Source of the DNA: Strigops habroptila | Lineage: Eukaryota; Chordata; Aves; Psittaciformes; Psittacidae | NCBI RefSeq assembly: GCF_004027225.2 | Contig: NC_044301.2 | Span: forward strand, 22,849,340-22,913,339 | Direction of reading: 5' to 3' | Length of the DNA stretch: 64,000 nt | Part shown: piece by piece, positions 1 to 19,300 of the stretch | Layout: every line of letters starts with the position of its first letter | Position numbering within the stretch: position 1 is the first letter of the stretch | The notes under the pieces: model-generated | The model's database searches: none | What the model was told of the DNA's origin: nothing | What the model saw: the letters and a program-made list of their open reading frames with translations, nothing else | Program-made: the position numbers and the translations under genes

Positions 1-2654
1 AATAAGTTGATTTTAAAAAATAAAAAAAAAAGAAAAGGAAAAATCACATATTTGGTTATTCAAAGCTGATTCAACTGGAAATGCAAAGACCAAACAGAGA
101 TTAGGCTGCACACATATTTGTGGATACCAACCCTGAACCAGTTGGGGCTGTACCAGTGTCAGAAAGGAGAAGACAGAAATTGCTGAAAATAAAAGCAAAC
201 TGTGAGGAGGTAACTAGTAACTTGATTTGTTATTGACCCTGGTGGATTTCTGTGCAGAGTACAGTGGGTGTCTGTCCCTGGAGCAGTGCACCCTGAATGG
301 AGGTGCAGGGCACATGGGCAAAACTCCACTGATGGATGTCCCACCTGCAGCCTGACAGGGACATGGGTTTGTTGGTGCAGTGATGCTTGAGCCTGCTCCA
401 CCCAAGTGTCAGTCCTGCTTTGTAACTGTGGCTGATCCTGGAAGAGGGATCCACTTGCTCTTGCTGGCTTGGCCTCTGTTCACAGAAACGAGGCTCTGGG
501 CAGTCCTGGTACTAGAGCAAGGCAGTACCAAAGAAACACTGAAGCCATCACCAGTTTCTCCTTCCATTGGGAAAAGACAAAAATCAATTTCCCAAGCTAC
601 ACAAGGAAGAGGGAATGGAAGAGGTGTGTGACTTGTAGGGGAAAGCTGCTGAGGCAGAAGAACAAACTGCAGGGGGGAGGCTAGTCAGGGCTGGTGGGGT
701 ACAGACGTCCCGACAACCAAGACAGGCAGCTGCCTTGCTGAAATGCATCCTGCAGGGTACAGCCACCTCTTTCACCACACCACACGATGGGTGCTTAGCC
801 AGATTTGTAGAATATAAATTGCTGAGCTGTGTGCTCCTGCTTCAGCCCTGGGAGGCTCTGTGCACCACAAGGTGCACAGTGGTGGGCTGCAGGCCCCCTG
901 CCTCTGGCCAGGATCTCAGCCTTATGTAACTGGGTCTACCTGTGTCTCCAGAGCCACATTTTTTCCCCTCTTGGCAGCAGGCTGCTGCCATGCCCTCCCC
1001 TGAACCCCACTGCTGTGTGCAGTATTACGATAGAGCTCTGGTTGCATCAACTCCAGGGTTGTTGCTAGGCAGAACATGCAGCATCATCCTTGAGGCTTTC
1101 CAATGCCACATTTAACCCTGGCAGGGCTGCAGCATGACAAGAGATGGGAAGTGAGAAAATAACCTGTAGGTGCTTGGAGAGGGCCTGCATGAACTTCTGA
1201 AGGTCGCTCATGTCAGGCTTCTGTAAAAAGAATAGAGAAAATAGTCTGGACCTGTGCAGCTCTCAGCAGAAGAGTCCAAGCAACTTCAGCACAAGAGCTT
1301 GTCTGTGAAGTGTTTTTGAAAGGTGCTATTCCTTGTCCAAACCCCCAGGGGTGGCTGCTGTGAGGGGCTGCAGCCAGCCTGGGGCTGGGGACACTGCCTG
1401 GACCTGCTGGCTGCACCCCACCACCTCCAGCTGCCCCCAGCCCAAGCCCTGGCCCCCGTTGTGGCCTCAGCAGTGCCCGTTGCAGCACTGTGGTCAGCAG
1501 TAGGTCGCGGCTCCCCAGTCACCCCAGTGTGGAGGGAAGGGGCCACTGCTGGTGCCTGGGGAGGTGCAGCCCTGTTGCTGGTGTGGTGAGCATGGGTTGA
1601 GCATGAGTGGTCATTCCTCTGGCCACGCAGCAGCAGGAGGAAACAGGCAAAATCACAGTGACCACTGGCCTCTGCAGTGAAGGCTTCAGTGGTCTGTTTC
1701 CAAGATTAGCAGCATCCCTCTTGTCCCTGAGCAGCTCTCTGGTCTCTGGCCATTTGCTGCCAAGGCAATAAGAGAAGACTTGGAGCAGCCCTTGGAAGAC
1801 AGGAAGGGTCAGATGCCTCTCATTTATCCCAGGCCTGCAGGAGTAAAGGGACAGGAAGGCATGGATTTCACATCACTTAGCAAAAAAGGGCCTTCTGGGT
1901 ATGGTGTCATCTGTGCTTTGCAGTACCATCAGAAAGGGAAGACTTGCATCATTTCTGTTAGCTGTCAAAATTAGGAGTTTTGCTTGGATCTTCCAGCAAC
2001 CAAAATAAAAGAAAAAAAAGCCCAAACCACCAAACCCATGGCAGTTGAGCTTCCTTTAACCCTTCAGGTCCTGGTGTCTCCAAGACACCAACTAGGGAAG
2101 TGCCTGACTCCCTTCAGCCTATGGAGGAAGATGGCTCCTGACTGAAATGATGCCGCAAACAGTCCTTTCTCAGCCAGTGCATTAAAGAGCCCAGAGCCTT
2201 TGAGATCAGGATAGACTGATGCCTTCTGCAGGCTTTGGGGTCCATCAATTCACTCTTGGTGCATTACAGGATGCTAGGGCTGGACTACCTGGGCCCTGTG
2301 CAGATTTGCCCCCCACAGCCTTTGAGTTCTGAGGGAAGTGGTGCTGAAGGGGGGCAGCCAGGGCCTTCAGGAAGCCAAGCTGTGTCCCTCTGTAGGCTGC
2401 CCCCAGAAAGAGTTAATGCGCAGGCATATTCTAGGTGTTTGAACACAGCTGCCATGGGGAGGAGAGGGTGGTTTTGGGTGGGGAGAGCAGCCCTCTTTGG
2501 GAGCCAATGGCTAAACAATTCAGTCCCAACGCCCAGTTTGGGGGCTTATTTCATGGGCACGAATTTGCAGGAATTTCTTCTTAAGGGGATTTGTCCTGGA
2601 TGAAAAGCAGGGATTGGACCCCTAAGCTTGTTGGTGGCTCCCTCTCTGTGCTGC
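1..2654. other. Upstream flank, no supported gene
   Basis: Moderately GC-rich single-copy DNA. Only short unsupported open frames are seen on either strand, with no recognisable exon, LTR or CR1. An A-rich run lies at 21-45. Confidence 0.5.
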
Positions 2655-2669
2655 AGAAGGTAATGTTCT
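2655..2669 (+). promoter_or_regulatory. Candidate glucocorticoid response element upstream of TAT
   Basis: A 15-base match AGAAGGTAATGTTCT to the palindrome AGAACAnnnTGTTCT, with 10 of 12 specified bases and a perfect TGTTCT half. TAT is the classical glucocorticoid-induced liver gene with GREs upstream of its start. Functional role is inferred. Confidence 0.3.
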
Positions 2670-3014
2670 GTGCTCTGGTACTTTGCTTCTTTCAGGGGGA
2701 GAAGTGGGGAGATCTTCCCTGGCTGCCTATGTTGAAGGCATCCACTGTGCCTGTGTCCGCAGCTCTCCTTTGCACAAGAACCATGTTGCGGGGTGGTGTG
2801 AAGGCTCTACTGGGATAGATTCTGCACTGGGCATTTAGGACTCAGCCCTGCTGTTGAACTGAAATATATGGCTTTTTTCTCTGCTCAGTTTTTATGCAGC
2901 CCTGATGAATGTTTCTTCAGCTGCCTTTCTTTGATAGAAATGAGACCCAGAAAGTGTTAGCAGCAGAGAAGCTGAAGTCTTGCTTTGTGACCCTACTAGA
3001 TCAGCCTAAATTGC

Positions 3015-3020
3015 TATAAA
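3015..3020 (+). promoter_or_regulatory. Candidate TATA box for the untranslated first exon of TAT
   Basis: TATAAA in the context GCTATAAACAGC, about 1.26 kb upstream of the first coding exon. GTAAGT donors at 3421 and 3484 could end a leader exon. No transcript evidence is available; this is one of few TATA matches between the window start and the first coding exon. Confidence 0.25.
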
Positions 3021-4276
3021 CAGCCTAATGAGGCTCTGCAGCATGGGGCATCTCTAGGAACAAACTTCACTGAAGCAGTGAGAAATTTGCTCAGAAGGCA
3101 AATCACACCTGAACCAGGCAATGCTACAACCCCTCTAGCTCAGTCTCTGCAGTGAGGGGTAACTATGTTGTGAATATCTGCAAGCATGGGGCTAAGTAAC
3201 TACCATCAGGAAAGGGCCACTGTTCACTGAATTGCATTTCAGTGGAGCAGAGAAACAGGGCAGTACAGAAAGCATAAGCAGTTTGTGGCAGAATTACGAG
3301 ATAGTATGCCAATATCAGCAAGAATGGTCTTGGTGGCTCAGGAGGTCTCTGTCTGCCCTGTGCCTGATCCCTAACCGGTGGTCCCTAGCAGGTGGAAAAC
3401 TCTAAGCCAGCAGCAGTTTGTAAGTAAGGCTTTTGCTGGCTGGGGCTGGCTCATGCTCTGGGTATATGTGCTGGAATATGTATGTAAGTCACTTTTGTGT
3501 GCATTTTGGGGCCTAGAAGGCAGCTGTTCCTCTGCTGTGCCTTGCTTGCTACTCAGCCTCAGGCTCCCTTTGCCTGGGGCAGTGCCACCTCCCTTATTTC
3601 TCTCTTGGCCATACTAGTCTTGCTCCATTTTCTAAGCACTGCCTTTTGATCCAGGGTCTTGGGGCTGGGCTATTGCTCTGCTGACAGAGGCAAGTGTCTG
3701 TAACCTACACCTTGCCACTGCCCAGAGCATCCTGATAACATTGGACCAGAACTACCTTTCTGGTGTCTGAGATTTGATTTAAACAGTGCTGCATTTCTGT
3801 TCTGGATGCAAACACACATAGTGGGCTGATCCTTACGGTTGCCACTTGAAGTGTGCAAGCTGATAGCTGGGGGGTAGGAGGGGGATGACCTGGCCCTTCT
3901 GTCAGTGGAATATTGAGTCTGCAGCCAAGCAGTAACTACAACATGCTGCTAACACTTGGCCGTTGGCTCTAGTGGGGCCTGCTCCTCCTCAGCACAGCAA
4001 GTCCATGCTAGGCAGTGGTGCAGTTAGTGCTGAGAGGTGCCTCTCTTTCCCACTGCATTGTGCTCTCACTTATGTGCAGGGTTTCACTCCATCCTGGTCC
4101 CTGAATATAGCCCTACTTGCTGCTGCTGAGTTGTCCATAGGCAGTAGGTAGGGTTTACAGCTTTCAGAGGTTTTTCTTATGGAGAGTCATGGGCTGTGTC
4201 CCCAAATGGACAGATCCCTTGTTTGGCATGTGTTAACTAAGCCTAGGGAATCCACTTCACACTGTCAGCTCTCAGG

Positions 4277-10392
<6,116 letters not shown>

Positions 10393-10879
10393 CCCCAGCT
10401 CACCTCCTGCCTCTGCCAGGCTAGACGTTGTGCGAGGCAGCAGCCAGGGAGGCAGGGCTGCTTCCAGCCAGCCCCGCATGCCCTTACCTACAACGGCCAC
10501 TGCCCTGCTGCTTTACTTTGTGCTCTGCGGACCCCATAGCACTCTGGGAAGAAGCAGCCACTTCTCTCTCCTCACTGCAGCTTGCACACCCTCTGACACC
10601 TAGTGCCTGTGGTCTCCACATACTCTGCATTTGCCCCTGTGCTGGTCTGTGGTGCCTGTGAACCAGCTGCAGGCAGGGGCACATGGCTGCTCCTATGCCA
10701 GGCCCCATGGCCTAGGCCCTGTGTGGCCAGTAGCTCTTGTGCTGGCTGCACTTCCCCTGGGGAGGACAAGAAAAAAAACACCCACCTCTCACCCATGTTA
10801 CCTTAGAAGGCCAGAGCTCTTTATACTGAGCCCTTTGTGTGACAAACAAAGAGACTAAGTTATTGTGACTTTTTTTATT

Positions 10880-10885
10880 AATAAA
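10880..10885 (+). terminator. TAT: TAT poly(A) signal AATAAA
   Basis: Canonical AATAAA about 490 bases past the TAT stop codon. It is followed by a GT-rich downstream element around 10937-10957, the usual layout of a cleavage site. The 3' UTR would be about 510 bases. Confidence 0.8.
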
Positions 10886-12140
10886 TATTCTGACATGCCA
10901 GTCCCTGCACTGTGCTCCTGTTGTGCCAGGTCTGGGGGGTGTGTATGTGTGTGTGTCACCCTCGCTTGCCCTGTGGTGCTGCAGTGCCCCAGGCCCACCT
11001 CTGCCCTGCAGCTGCTGTCCAGTGCCTGCCCCACACCAGAGGGGCAGGGTGAGCATGCCTCAGTCCCCAAGGGCAGCATAGCCCTGCAAGCCTGGCACAG
11101 GCAGGGGCTGGCTGCTCCTGCCCACTGGTGCCAGAAGCTTGCTGTGGCAGCCTGGCCCCTCTCCACAGAGCCAGCCAGCCTGGGTGCTGGTGCCTGAGTG
11201 TTTAAGGCCAGGGCAGCCAGGCATTTCCTGCTGCAGTGGTGAATCATGGGCTGGCACCCTATGAAGTGCTCCTACTGTACAGGGTGCTTGTGATGTGCCA
11301 GCAGTGCAAGTGTTACTGATTGCCAAATACCTTAGCTCTATAAAGTAATGAGGAACTGGTGGCCTGGTGCCTGTTCATTCTGTGGAAACAGGAGAAATGC
11401 CTGTGCAGTCAAGAGATGATAATGCCCACCAGACAAGCTGTTATGGTGAGCTGCTCAGGGAGCCCTTTCTGAAACTGGCTGAGGGGTGACAGGCAGAGTG
11501 CCTCATGTCATCACCTACAGCTCTGTTCACATGGCCTCCTGGAGAATTGGGATCCATGGGTCAACCCTGCCTCTCCAATGATGGGAAGTGAGCTAGCTCT
11601 AGATTACACACTGCCAGACCTCTTGCCAGGTTCTGTAGACATCTCATTGCCTTCCCCTGCCCAGGACAAATTATTGATACCAGTACTCCATTAGAGGGGA
11701 GGTATCTATATGAGAAAGATAGCAGTGTATGAAAAGGTCATTGACACATCAGCTGAGGGTCCATGCTACATCCTTTCCCTTCAAAGGAAGCAATCCCGGA
11801 ACAAAAAAAGAGAAGCCAGGGCTATGGGTGAATGGTAGACAACTTCAGAGATTTCATGCCATTAGACCTCCAAATAGAGCCAAATAACCTGAACTATTTA
11901 AGACAAAACATTGACAAATACTAAGTAGGGTAGTGTGCAAGAGGTCTGTGGGGCCAGGAGACCTTTACAGCATGACCTTGTTGCATTGTTATGCTGTCTT
12001 GTATCTACTACAGCTGTCAAGTTTCATCTGCCTCCTTGAATTCTTCTCCACATATCTTGGGTTCTGTGACTTTAATTCCCATTACTAATGAACAGATCTT
12101 GTTTTTAGAGAAAGCTGCTCCTTTCAGAGTGCTCTCCCTT
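10886..12140. other. TAT 3' flank, no gene seen
   Basis: Contains the GT-rich poly(A) downstream element, then single-copy sequence with no exon-like or repeat structure I recognise. Confidence 0.5.
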
Positions 12141-12236
12141 CATAGAGTCATAGAATCAACTAGGTTGGAAAAGACCTTTAAGATCAAGTCCAACCCTTAC
12201 CTCAGGACTGCCAAGTCCACCACTAAACCATGTCAT
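12141..12236 (-). mobile_element. CR1 LINE 3' tail fragment
   Basis: About 95 bases matching the 3' end of the longer CR1 copies in this window: CATAGAGTCATAGAATCA, then GGTTGGAAAAGACCTTTAAGATC, then the reverse complement of the 3' UTR ending near ACCATGTC. Heavily 5'-truncated, antisense to the + strand. Confidence 0.85.
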
Positions 12237-15200
12237 TAACATAACATCCAAGTCATATAATCAGTGATGGAGACCTTTCAGAGTGCACTCAGATGTCTGT
12301 TAACATGCAAATTTTCTGCAATGATTAATACCACTCCATTTCTTCTTAGCCCAGCAGCATTTGGCCAAGGACACTGAGAACCAGATACGTAGGCATATAC
12401 ATATATCATAAATCTCAAGATATTTAGATTTCTCAAGACCACATCCTCTATTGCCATCATTTGCAAACATAACCGCCTTTTGACCACACCTAGGCTTTCC
12501 CTACTGCAATAGCAAACTAGTATTAAACCACAAACATGCTAGTAAAAGTTTTTGGGCATTACTCATTGAAGCTATATGTAATAGTGCGGATGTTGCCTAG
12601 AGCACCTTGCCAGCCACACAAACTAGCTGAAGCTGGCATTTAGAGCCTTTGTGCTAAAGAAAGCCCCTTCAGCACTGAGACCATGGAAGAAGCCAAGACA
12701 CAGGTCTGGAATTGCTCTTCCTCAGATGCTTGGACAAGGTCTGAAGGGCTTTGCTAGAACTCCCTTGGTGCCTTTATGGCTGATTGGGGGAAAAAGAATA
12801 TTGCTGAGGAGGACTGCATTTGATCTGTGGTTGTTCCTGTGTCCTGCCTATCCTGGCTCACACACTGATCCACAGCCATACTCCCTGACTCAGCTGGGGA
12901 GCACCAGCTGTATTCCCTGGAGTAGGCTCACAGGGTGCTTCTGCTCTTCTCTGCACTGGCCATGTTTAGGAGGGTGACATACCCAGACATGGGGACCTAG
13001 GCAGTGAGGCAACCTCATACTTAGTGCTTGGGAAAGGAAGGAACTTCTCAGCTCACATCTAAGTCCTCAGCTTCCAAAGGGTCCAGCAGCAGGGCCCAGC
13101 CCAGGAGGGCGAACAGGCAGTGCAGGCAGGTTTAGCCAAATCACAGCTGCCAGCAGGGAGGTCATCAGCTCCCCCAGATGCCTCAGGAACCTGGGTGCAG
13201 CCCAGCCCAGCCCAGCCCTGGCCCTGGCTTCTCTTTCTTCCAGCAGCCCTGACTGCTCCCAGGCCAGAGCCTGGAACAGTTCCTGAGCATCTTCCTGCCA
13301 CAAGAGGTTGTTTGAACTGTTCTGCTCCCTACCAGCATGTAGCCACCCCGTACACCTGCAGTGAACCTGGGATAGCTGCAGGGAGGCTGCAGATGATCAG
13401 GGAGGCCCCAGAAAAGCAGGGCCCAGCCTGCTGGGGAGCTCAGGTGAGGCTCAAACATTGTTTGGCAATAGGACAGGGAAGAGGCCCTCAGGGGAAGGTT
13501 CCTGTGCAAAGCTTCTTTGTACATGAGGGCTGGCATATAACCTTATTTTTCCAGGGGGTACAGGCCTGTTAAAGGTCAGATGAGCTGGGTCTGCTTCTGG
13601 TGGCATTACCTGTGAGGGCTGGATGAAAAACACTTGGCACATGGCAAAGGGATGCACAGATATGTTTCCATGAGGAGAAGTGGCCAGGGAGAGACTGTAG
13701 ATGTAAGAGGAGGCAGCAGCTCTGGAGGAAAAGGCAGGCTCAGCATGGGCAAAGCCTTGCTACTGCCAGGACAGCCATGAAAGAGCCTCAGCAGGCCTCC
13801 AGGAGCAGGTAGGCACATAAAAGCTGTCTGGCTAAGCTTAACAACTGGTCAGAGCAAGGTTGGGGTTATATCTTCTATACTGGCCTTCACCTTGGGATCT
13901 CAGCAATGGGGAAGCCTTCTGAGGGGCAGAAGCTGAGAGCCCAGACCTACACAAGCCCTTTGCTTTCTCATGCATTGTGTTCCAGTAGCTGATTTGGCTT
14001 GGGTCAGTGTTCCATGAAGCCTTGCCAGAGCAAACAGGTACTGTCAATAGATCTGAATGACTTATTTCCTGGATGCCTGACTGAAGTAGTTGGTGCTAGC
14101 ATAGGGTCTTCTGCACTCTACTGCATGGTGTGGACTATGCATGTTTCAGCTCTGCTTATTGTTGTTCCTCTCAACTCTAGACTAGCTGTTCTACTCCAAG
14201 CTTCAGTGCATGTGCTGATTTCTGGCTTTAGACCACCTATGTATGTAAAGAAGGCAGAAGCTGACCAGTGAAATTAATTCAAAAGCTGAATAAATAAGTT
14301 TTTTTCTTACTATTTTCCTCTTTTCTGTAATGTGTGGTAAAGTATTATGTGACCTCATTCTTGGAGCCCTATTTACATAAGCTTCTTTCTTTATCTCCTG
14401 TTTTCTCATTTTCCCATTCCCCCACCACTTGAGATATTAGAGTACTATAGTATAATGAAGTAAATAAATGAGTGTTGCCATTGCATTATTTTGTAAGACA
14501 TGGGAACAAGATCCAGCACGGTTCTTCCTGGATTATGGATCCCTGCTTCCTGCTATTGAACAGATAGCTCTAGGGCAGAGCTGTCTTAACTTGTCCAGCC
14601 ATGGTAGAATACCTTTTTATGCCATTCCGTAAAAAAAATTGAAAAGGCAGATAAACAAAAATAAAATCAGTTAGTGCATGGGTTGGTAGCAAGGAGAAAA
14701 TAGTAATATTAAGAAAATTAACTCTATCCCAGCTGAAACCAGAACAGGGTAACTTTGTAAAAGAACTATTTAAAGAGAGATACTTCAACTGCAAGCAGAT
14801 TGGAGGAGGGAGGGATTTGGCTGCCATCCTTACTCTGGCCTACTGCAACTGACAAGTCTATTTATCTCAAACTGCTTCTAAATCAAAATACAACTTTAAA
14901 ATTTATCTGCAATTACTGCAAATATATTTACGATTGTCTTTTCTAATTCACTCAGTCCAAACCAAGGGAGAAACCATCTAACAGAACTGTGAAATCCCAA
15001 TTTCAGTTCAGTCTCTCACACCTCCCCAAACACCACATCACATCTATACATGAAGTCACTACTAGTTGTTACTAGGCAGCAGAGTTTGCATTAACACCAT
15101 CAGTACAGGTATGAGAAGCCACAGAAAAGGCAGTCCAGCTGTAAAGGGTTAACATTACAGGTTTGATAGGAAAATCCCATTAGGCAAGAACAAGGCATTA

Positions 15201-15472
15201 TGCTAGGCTATGGCATTAGGAAGACTCTTGTGAAAAGCAAAAAAGATTTTGTCCTGAGCTAACACATGCTTTAGGAAGGTTTCCCTGAATGTGGAACCAA
15301 ACTGTATTATCCAATCTCTTCAGTATACAACATCCAGTTATCCCCGATAACATCCTGAACACATATGCAGGTGAGTGCATATGTAGCCAGGTGCTTCCAT
15401 TCTGGTTCCAGTCTTTGCTGAAGATCTACAATGTAGACAAAGAGAGGGACAAAAGCTAGATCATGGGTTCTT
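12237..15472. other. Interval between convergent TAT and AKTIP
   Basis: No confirmed gene. A GC-rich patch at 13060-13300 has an exon-like (-) frame (see findings). The rest is single-copy sequence becoming AT-rich after 14.2 kb; part may be a long AKTIP 3' UTR. Confidence 0.4.
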
Positions 15473-15562
15473 TTTATTTTAAGATGTCACTATTAGCTTG
15501 ACTAATGTGTGTTATCCTAAGTAATCCCCCAGATAGCTAGGGAATCTAAAATCCTCTACAAT

Positions 15563-15568
15563 TTTATT
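15563..15568 (-). terminator. Candidate AKTIP poly(A) signal (a second lies at 15473-15478)
   Basis: AATAAA on the minus strand about 680 bases past the stop; the second AATAAA about 770 bases past. Which is used, or whether a longer 3' UTR is made, cannot be told from sequence. Confidence 0.4.
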
Positions 15569-16244
15569 AGCTCAAGAGACCACCATTAAAAGCTTTGATT
15601 TTAGCATTTATGTAATAAAAGTAACAAGCCTGAAATTCTGCTTTCACCGTATCAAACTAATGCGCGCTAGTGAGAGTATCCATTTACATATCAATAATAC
15701 ATCATACATCATATCCCCAGCTTTATCTCTGGAAAGTGCTAAATGGGGTCAATGAACCATCTATTTACAATTTCAAATCCTAATATATTTACAATAGAAA
15801 CCAAAAGTATTTAAAACCATTAAATAGTGTTTAACTCTGCTATATTAGCTTACATGAACACAGCTTACCTCTGGCATCATATTTTCAATACTTTTTAAAA
15901 AAGCTGCTATTCCTGAAGGGAAAAAATTAAAGGTTAAAAACCAACCCAAAGCCTCTGGGCATTTCAGAGCCCTGAGGAACTACCCACCCTAGACAGTCTT
16001 CAAGTAGAAGCACTTCTGTCAGTGTTCAAGAGAGACTTCCAAACTCCAGGTAAGCCTTTAAAACCTAATGCGTATGTAAAACCTTAAGAGTCAGTAATCC
16101 ATTGAACAGGTTTACTGGAGTCACTGCTACCATTCAGTTTTTACTAATCCGTAGTTAAGAAGGAAACCACTGCTTTGTCATTTCTCTTTCCATTACATTC
16201 CCTCCACCTACAGAAAGTGTTTTGTGCACCATTGTCCAGAAGAG

Positions 16245-16349
16245 CTAAGTAGGCACTATCTTCTCCTCTTTGCTGAAAGGCTGAACTGTGCCAGGCTTTA
16301 CCCAGGAGAGGCCAGAAACATGCATGGTTTTGCAGTGCTGATCTTCTGG
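16245..16349 (-). CDS. AKTIP: AKTIP terminal coding exon (residues 258-291, stop TAG)
   Basis: Acceptor TAGAAGCAG above 16349; stop complement at 16245-16247. Encodes [20 protein letters not shown] and ends [10 protein letters not shown], matching the mammalian tail. Confidence 0.95.
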   Translation of the reverse strand, partial: PEDQHCKTMHVSGLSWVKPGTVQPFSKEEKIVPT

Positions 16350-19300
16350 CTGCTTCTAGGCAGAAGAAAGTTCAAGTCAGAATTATTAGATACCTCAAAA
16401 CCCTTGTAAGTCCCTCCCCATCCTTTGGCAAATACAAGCATAGCAGAGGCTAACATCGTTTCCTCTCCTCAAAGAGGGACAGTAAAAAGGCTATTGGTTT
16501 AATTTCCAGGAATGTGTGCGGCATCCATAGAATCACCCTGACATTACAGGAGAGTTTCAGTGAGAGTTTTAGTTCATGTACTGCTACCCTATCACACCAT
16601 AAAGATTAAGAGACATGCTTTGGGATAGTGCCCTTTGCTTGAAGGCCATGGCCCAGCACCACTGCACTGTTATTTACCAAGTTTCTTGGTTCTACAGAAA
16701 GAAGTGTCAATCCAAATCACAACATTTCTGTCATTAACCTGACAATATAACCATAGCATACTACCTTGCTATGCTGGGCGTGCTGTGGAGTACTCCACCC
16801 CACTGAAGGCTTCTGAATGCAAATTAACATGGCAAAGCAGCAACTGACACCTTTGCTATACCATGGAGTTTCTGAATGCTTTCTGAAGATGGCCCTTCCC
16901 TTCCCTGAGCACTGATCACGATTAAATGCTTGAACAGTAACTATTTCTACCCAATGCAATGCAATGAACATTTTTGACTGACTACTGCAATTTAGAAGAC
17001 AAAAAAAAAAAAAAAAAAAGGCTTCAAGTTGAGGGAGAAAGATGCAACTTCAAGCATCTGTAGATTTGAAGTAGTTTAGGAAAATCAGATACCTACTCTA
17101 GCAGGTCAAAGAAACAGAACAGCTTGCAGGTTTTTTTTGCATACCAGGAACCAGCCCTGCCTCCACACTGCTAGAGGCTCATCAGGTCATCTGTATGCCA
17201 ACTACATCAAACCTGGAATGATGCATCAAGTTCTAGAAAACGGTAATTCTGTGAGTACACTTTATCATACTATGGGAAGCCTTTTGCCTGACAAAGTAAA
17301 CTAAGTCAGAAAGAAAACTGAACCTGCACTTCTGTCCCTCCCCATGTTTTGTGTAAAAGGTGATAGTGCATGACAGAACTGTCAGATGGCAGCAAGCAAG
17401 AGGGATCAGTTAAACTTGAGCCTAGCAGAGTAGCATCTGCCTATCACATGCTGTGCACAGGACATTATCTAGCAAAAGCCCTGTGCTCAGCAGGGAACTG
17501 GGACCTCACAGCCTTCCCTGGGCTACAGTTCTAGTTCTCAGCTACAATGACATTTTGGAACAAATCTCCTAAGGCAGCAGGAATGTCCCAACTTCTCTAT
17601 CAGCAAACTAGTACCACACATGCAATAGTTACTGAAGATGTTTGCTTCCACTTAAAAAAAAAAATAAAAAAAAAAAAATTTAACATGCATCTCCAAAACA
17701 GACAAAAAAAAAAAAAAAAAAAAAAAAAAATCCATCATTTGCTCAGTCTCAGACAACATCATCTCCCTTCTATTTCAAGCACCTCAACCTGTTCTTTCTC
17801 TTTAGGCTTTTGATTTAAAGGATAAGAAAGGAGGCAGAGAATGAAGAAGGAAAAAAAGTCAAAAGTATTTCTTATATATAATTTTTTTTTTTTTTTTAAA
17901 TTTTTAAGAACACTGAGAAGTCAGAATCTGATAAAAATATTTTCCTGTGTGTTCTAAGGCTGGAGAAAGGCCATCTCACTTCAAGCCCTGAGGTGACTAG
18001 CAGTTTGGAACATGGCTACACTGAGCTTACAGGCAGTATATTATATTAAGATCAACATAAAAATCTCATTCATGCCAGAAAACATGCAAGAACACGAGTT
18101 AAAGCTTGCAGTGAGGAAGACTGAAGTTTGGACTGATAAAAAAAAAATTATTACTTCTTTTAATTATAAAAAAAGCAGCAAACCACCCCACAGTTCTAAT
18201 GCAAGGAGCCCAAGTCAGGAACTAAAACAGTGAGTGCATTTCTTTGCCAGCCCAGCAAAGATATCAGCCACCATTTCAGAGTCCCCAGGCACTACAAGTG
18301 GATTGACTTGTCATGCCACTCAGTGCAGACTCAGAATTACTGTGTGCTGGCTCTTGTCAAGCACAAAGAAATAACTAAACAAACAAACAAAAAAAACCAA
18401 GAAACCAACACCCACAAAAAAACCCAAACAAAACCAACACACACACCCCCCAAACAAAACAAAAATCACCAAAACAAACAAACAAAAAAAACCAAACCCC
18501 AAAACCCACAAACAAGTCTAAACCACCAAACGCTCCCCTCCCCCAAAACCAAAGGTGTTGCTCAGGTGAAAACTATTTGAACAAACACATCCTTGCCATA
18601 TCAGTACAAGTGCTTTGTGATAGAAGTAATTCTAAGCACCCTTCAATTCCCTGATGTCTTCTTGGAGATCAGTAGTGTTAGAGATGTGAGCAAGGTACTC
18701 TGCTTGGGCTGCTTCAGAAAGTTTGGAATGAGAAGAAAGTCCCAAAGCTTTGCTTTGGTAATGAAAGATCTCAACAGAAGACAACAAAGAAGTTGGGGAC
18801 TGTCAGGTTATGCAGAAGCAGTAATGGCCACAAGCTAATAGACAGTCAGCAAATCTCTTCTATCCCCTTCTTTCCTCCCCTTCCACCCCAAAAAAAAAAA
18901 AAAAAAAAAAAAAAATAAAAAAAATAAATCTGCCAAGCATACCAACAACCATACTAACAAAGCTTTCTAGCTGGCTAAATGATTGCTTAACACGCTGTAG
19001 TGGTTTAAGCCCAGCCAGTAACTCAGAACCAAGGAGCTGCTCACTCACTCCCCCCGCTCCCGGAGGGATGGGGAGGAGAATCAAAAGAATGTAACTCCCA
19101 CAAGTTGAGACAAGAACAGTCCAGTAACTAAGATATAATACAAAACCACTACTGCTACCACCAATAACAATAATGATAAGGGAAATAACAAGGGGAGAGG
19201 ATACAATTGCTCACCACCCGCCGACAGATACCCAGCCCGACTCGAGCAGCGATCTAGGCCTTCCGGGTAACTCCTCCCAGTTTATATACTGGCCATGACA

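Noticed and set aside
13120-13572. 150-codon plus-strand frame
   Set aside because: Overlaps the more exon-like minus-strand frame; Pro/Ala-rich low-information sequence without splice support.
18371-18520. Structured repeat or CRISPR-like array
   Set aside because: Irregular A/C-rich low complexity with no unit or spacer periodicity, in an animal intron.
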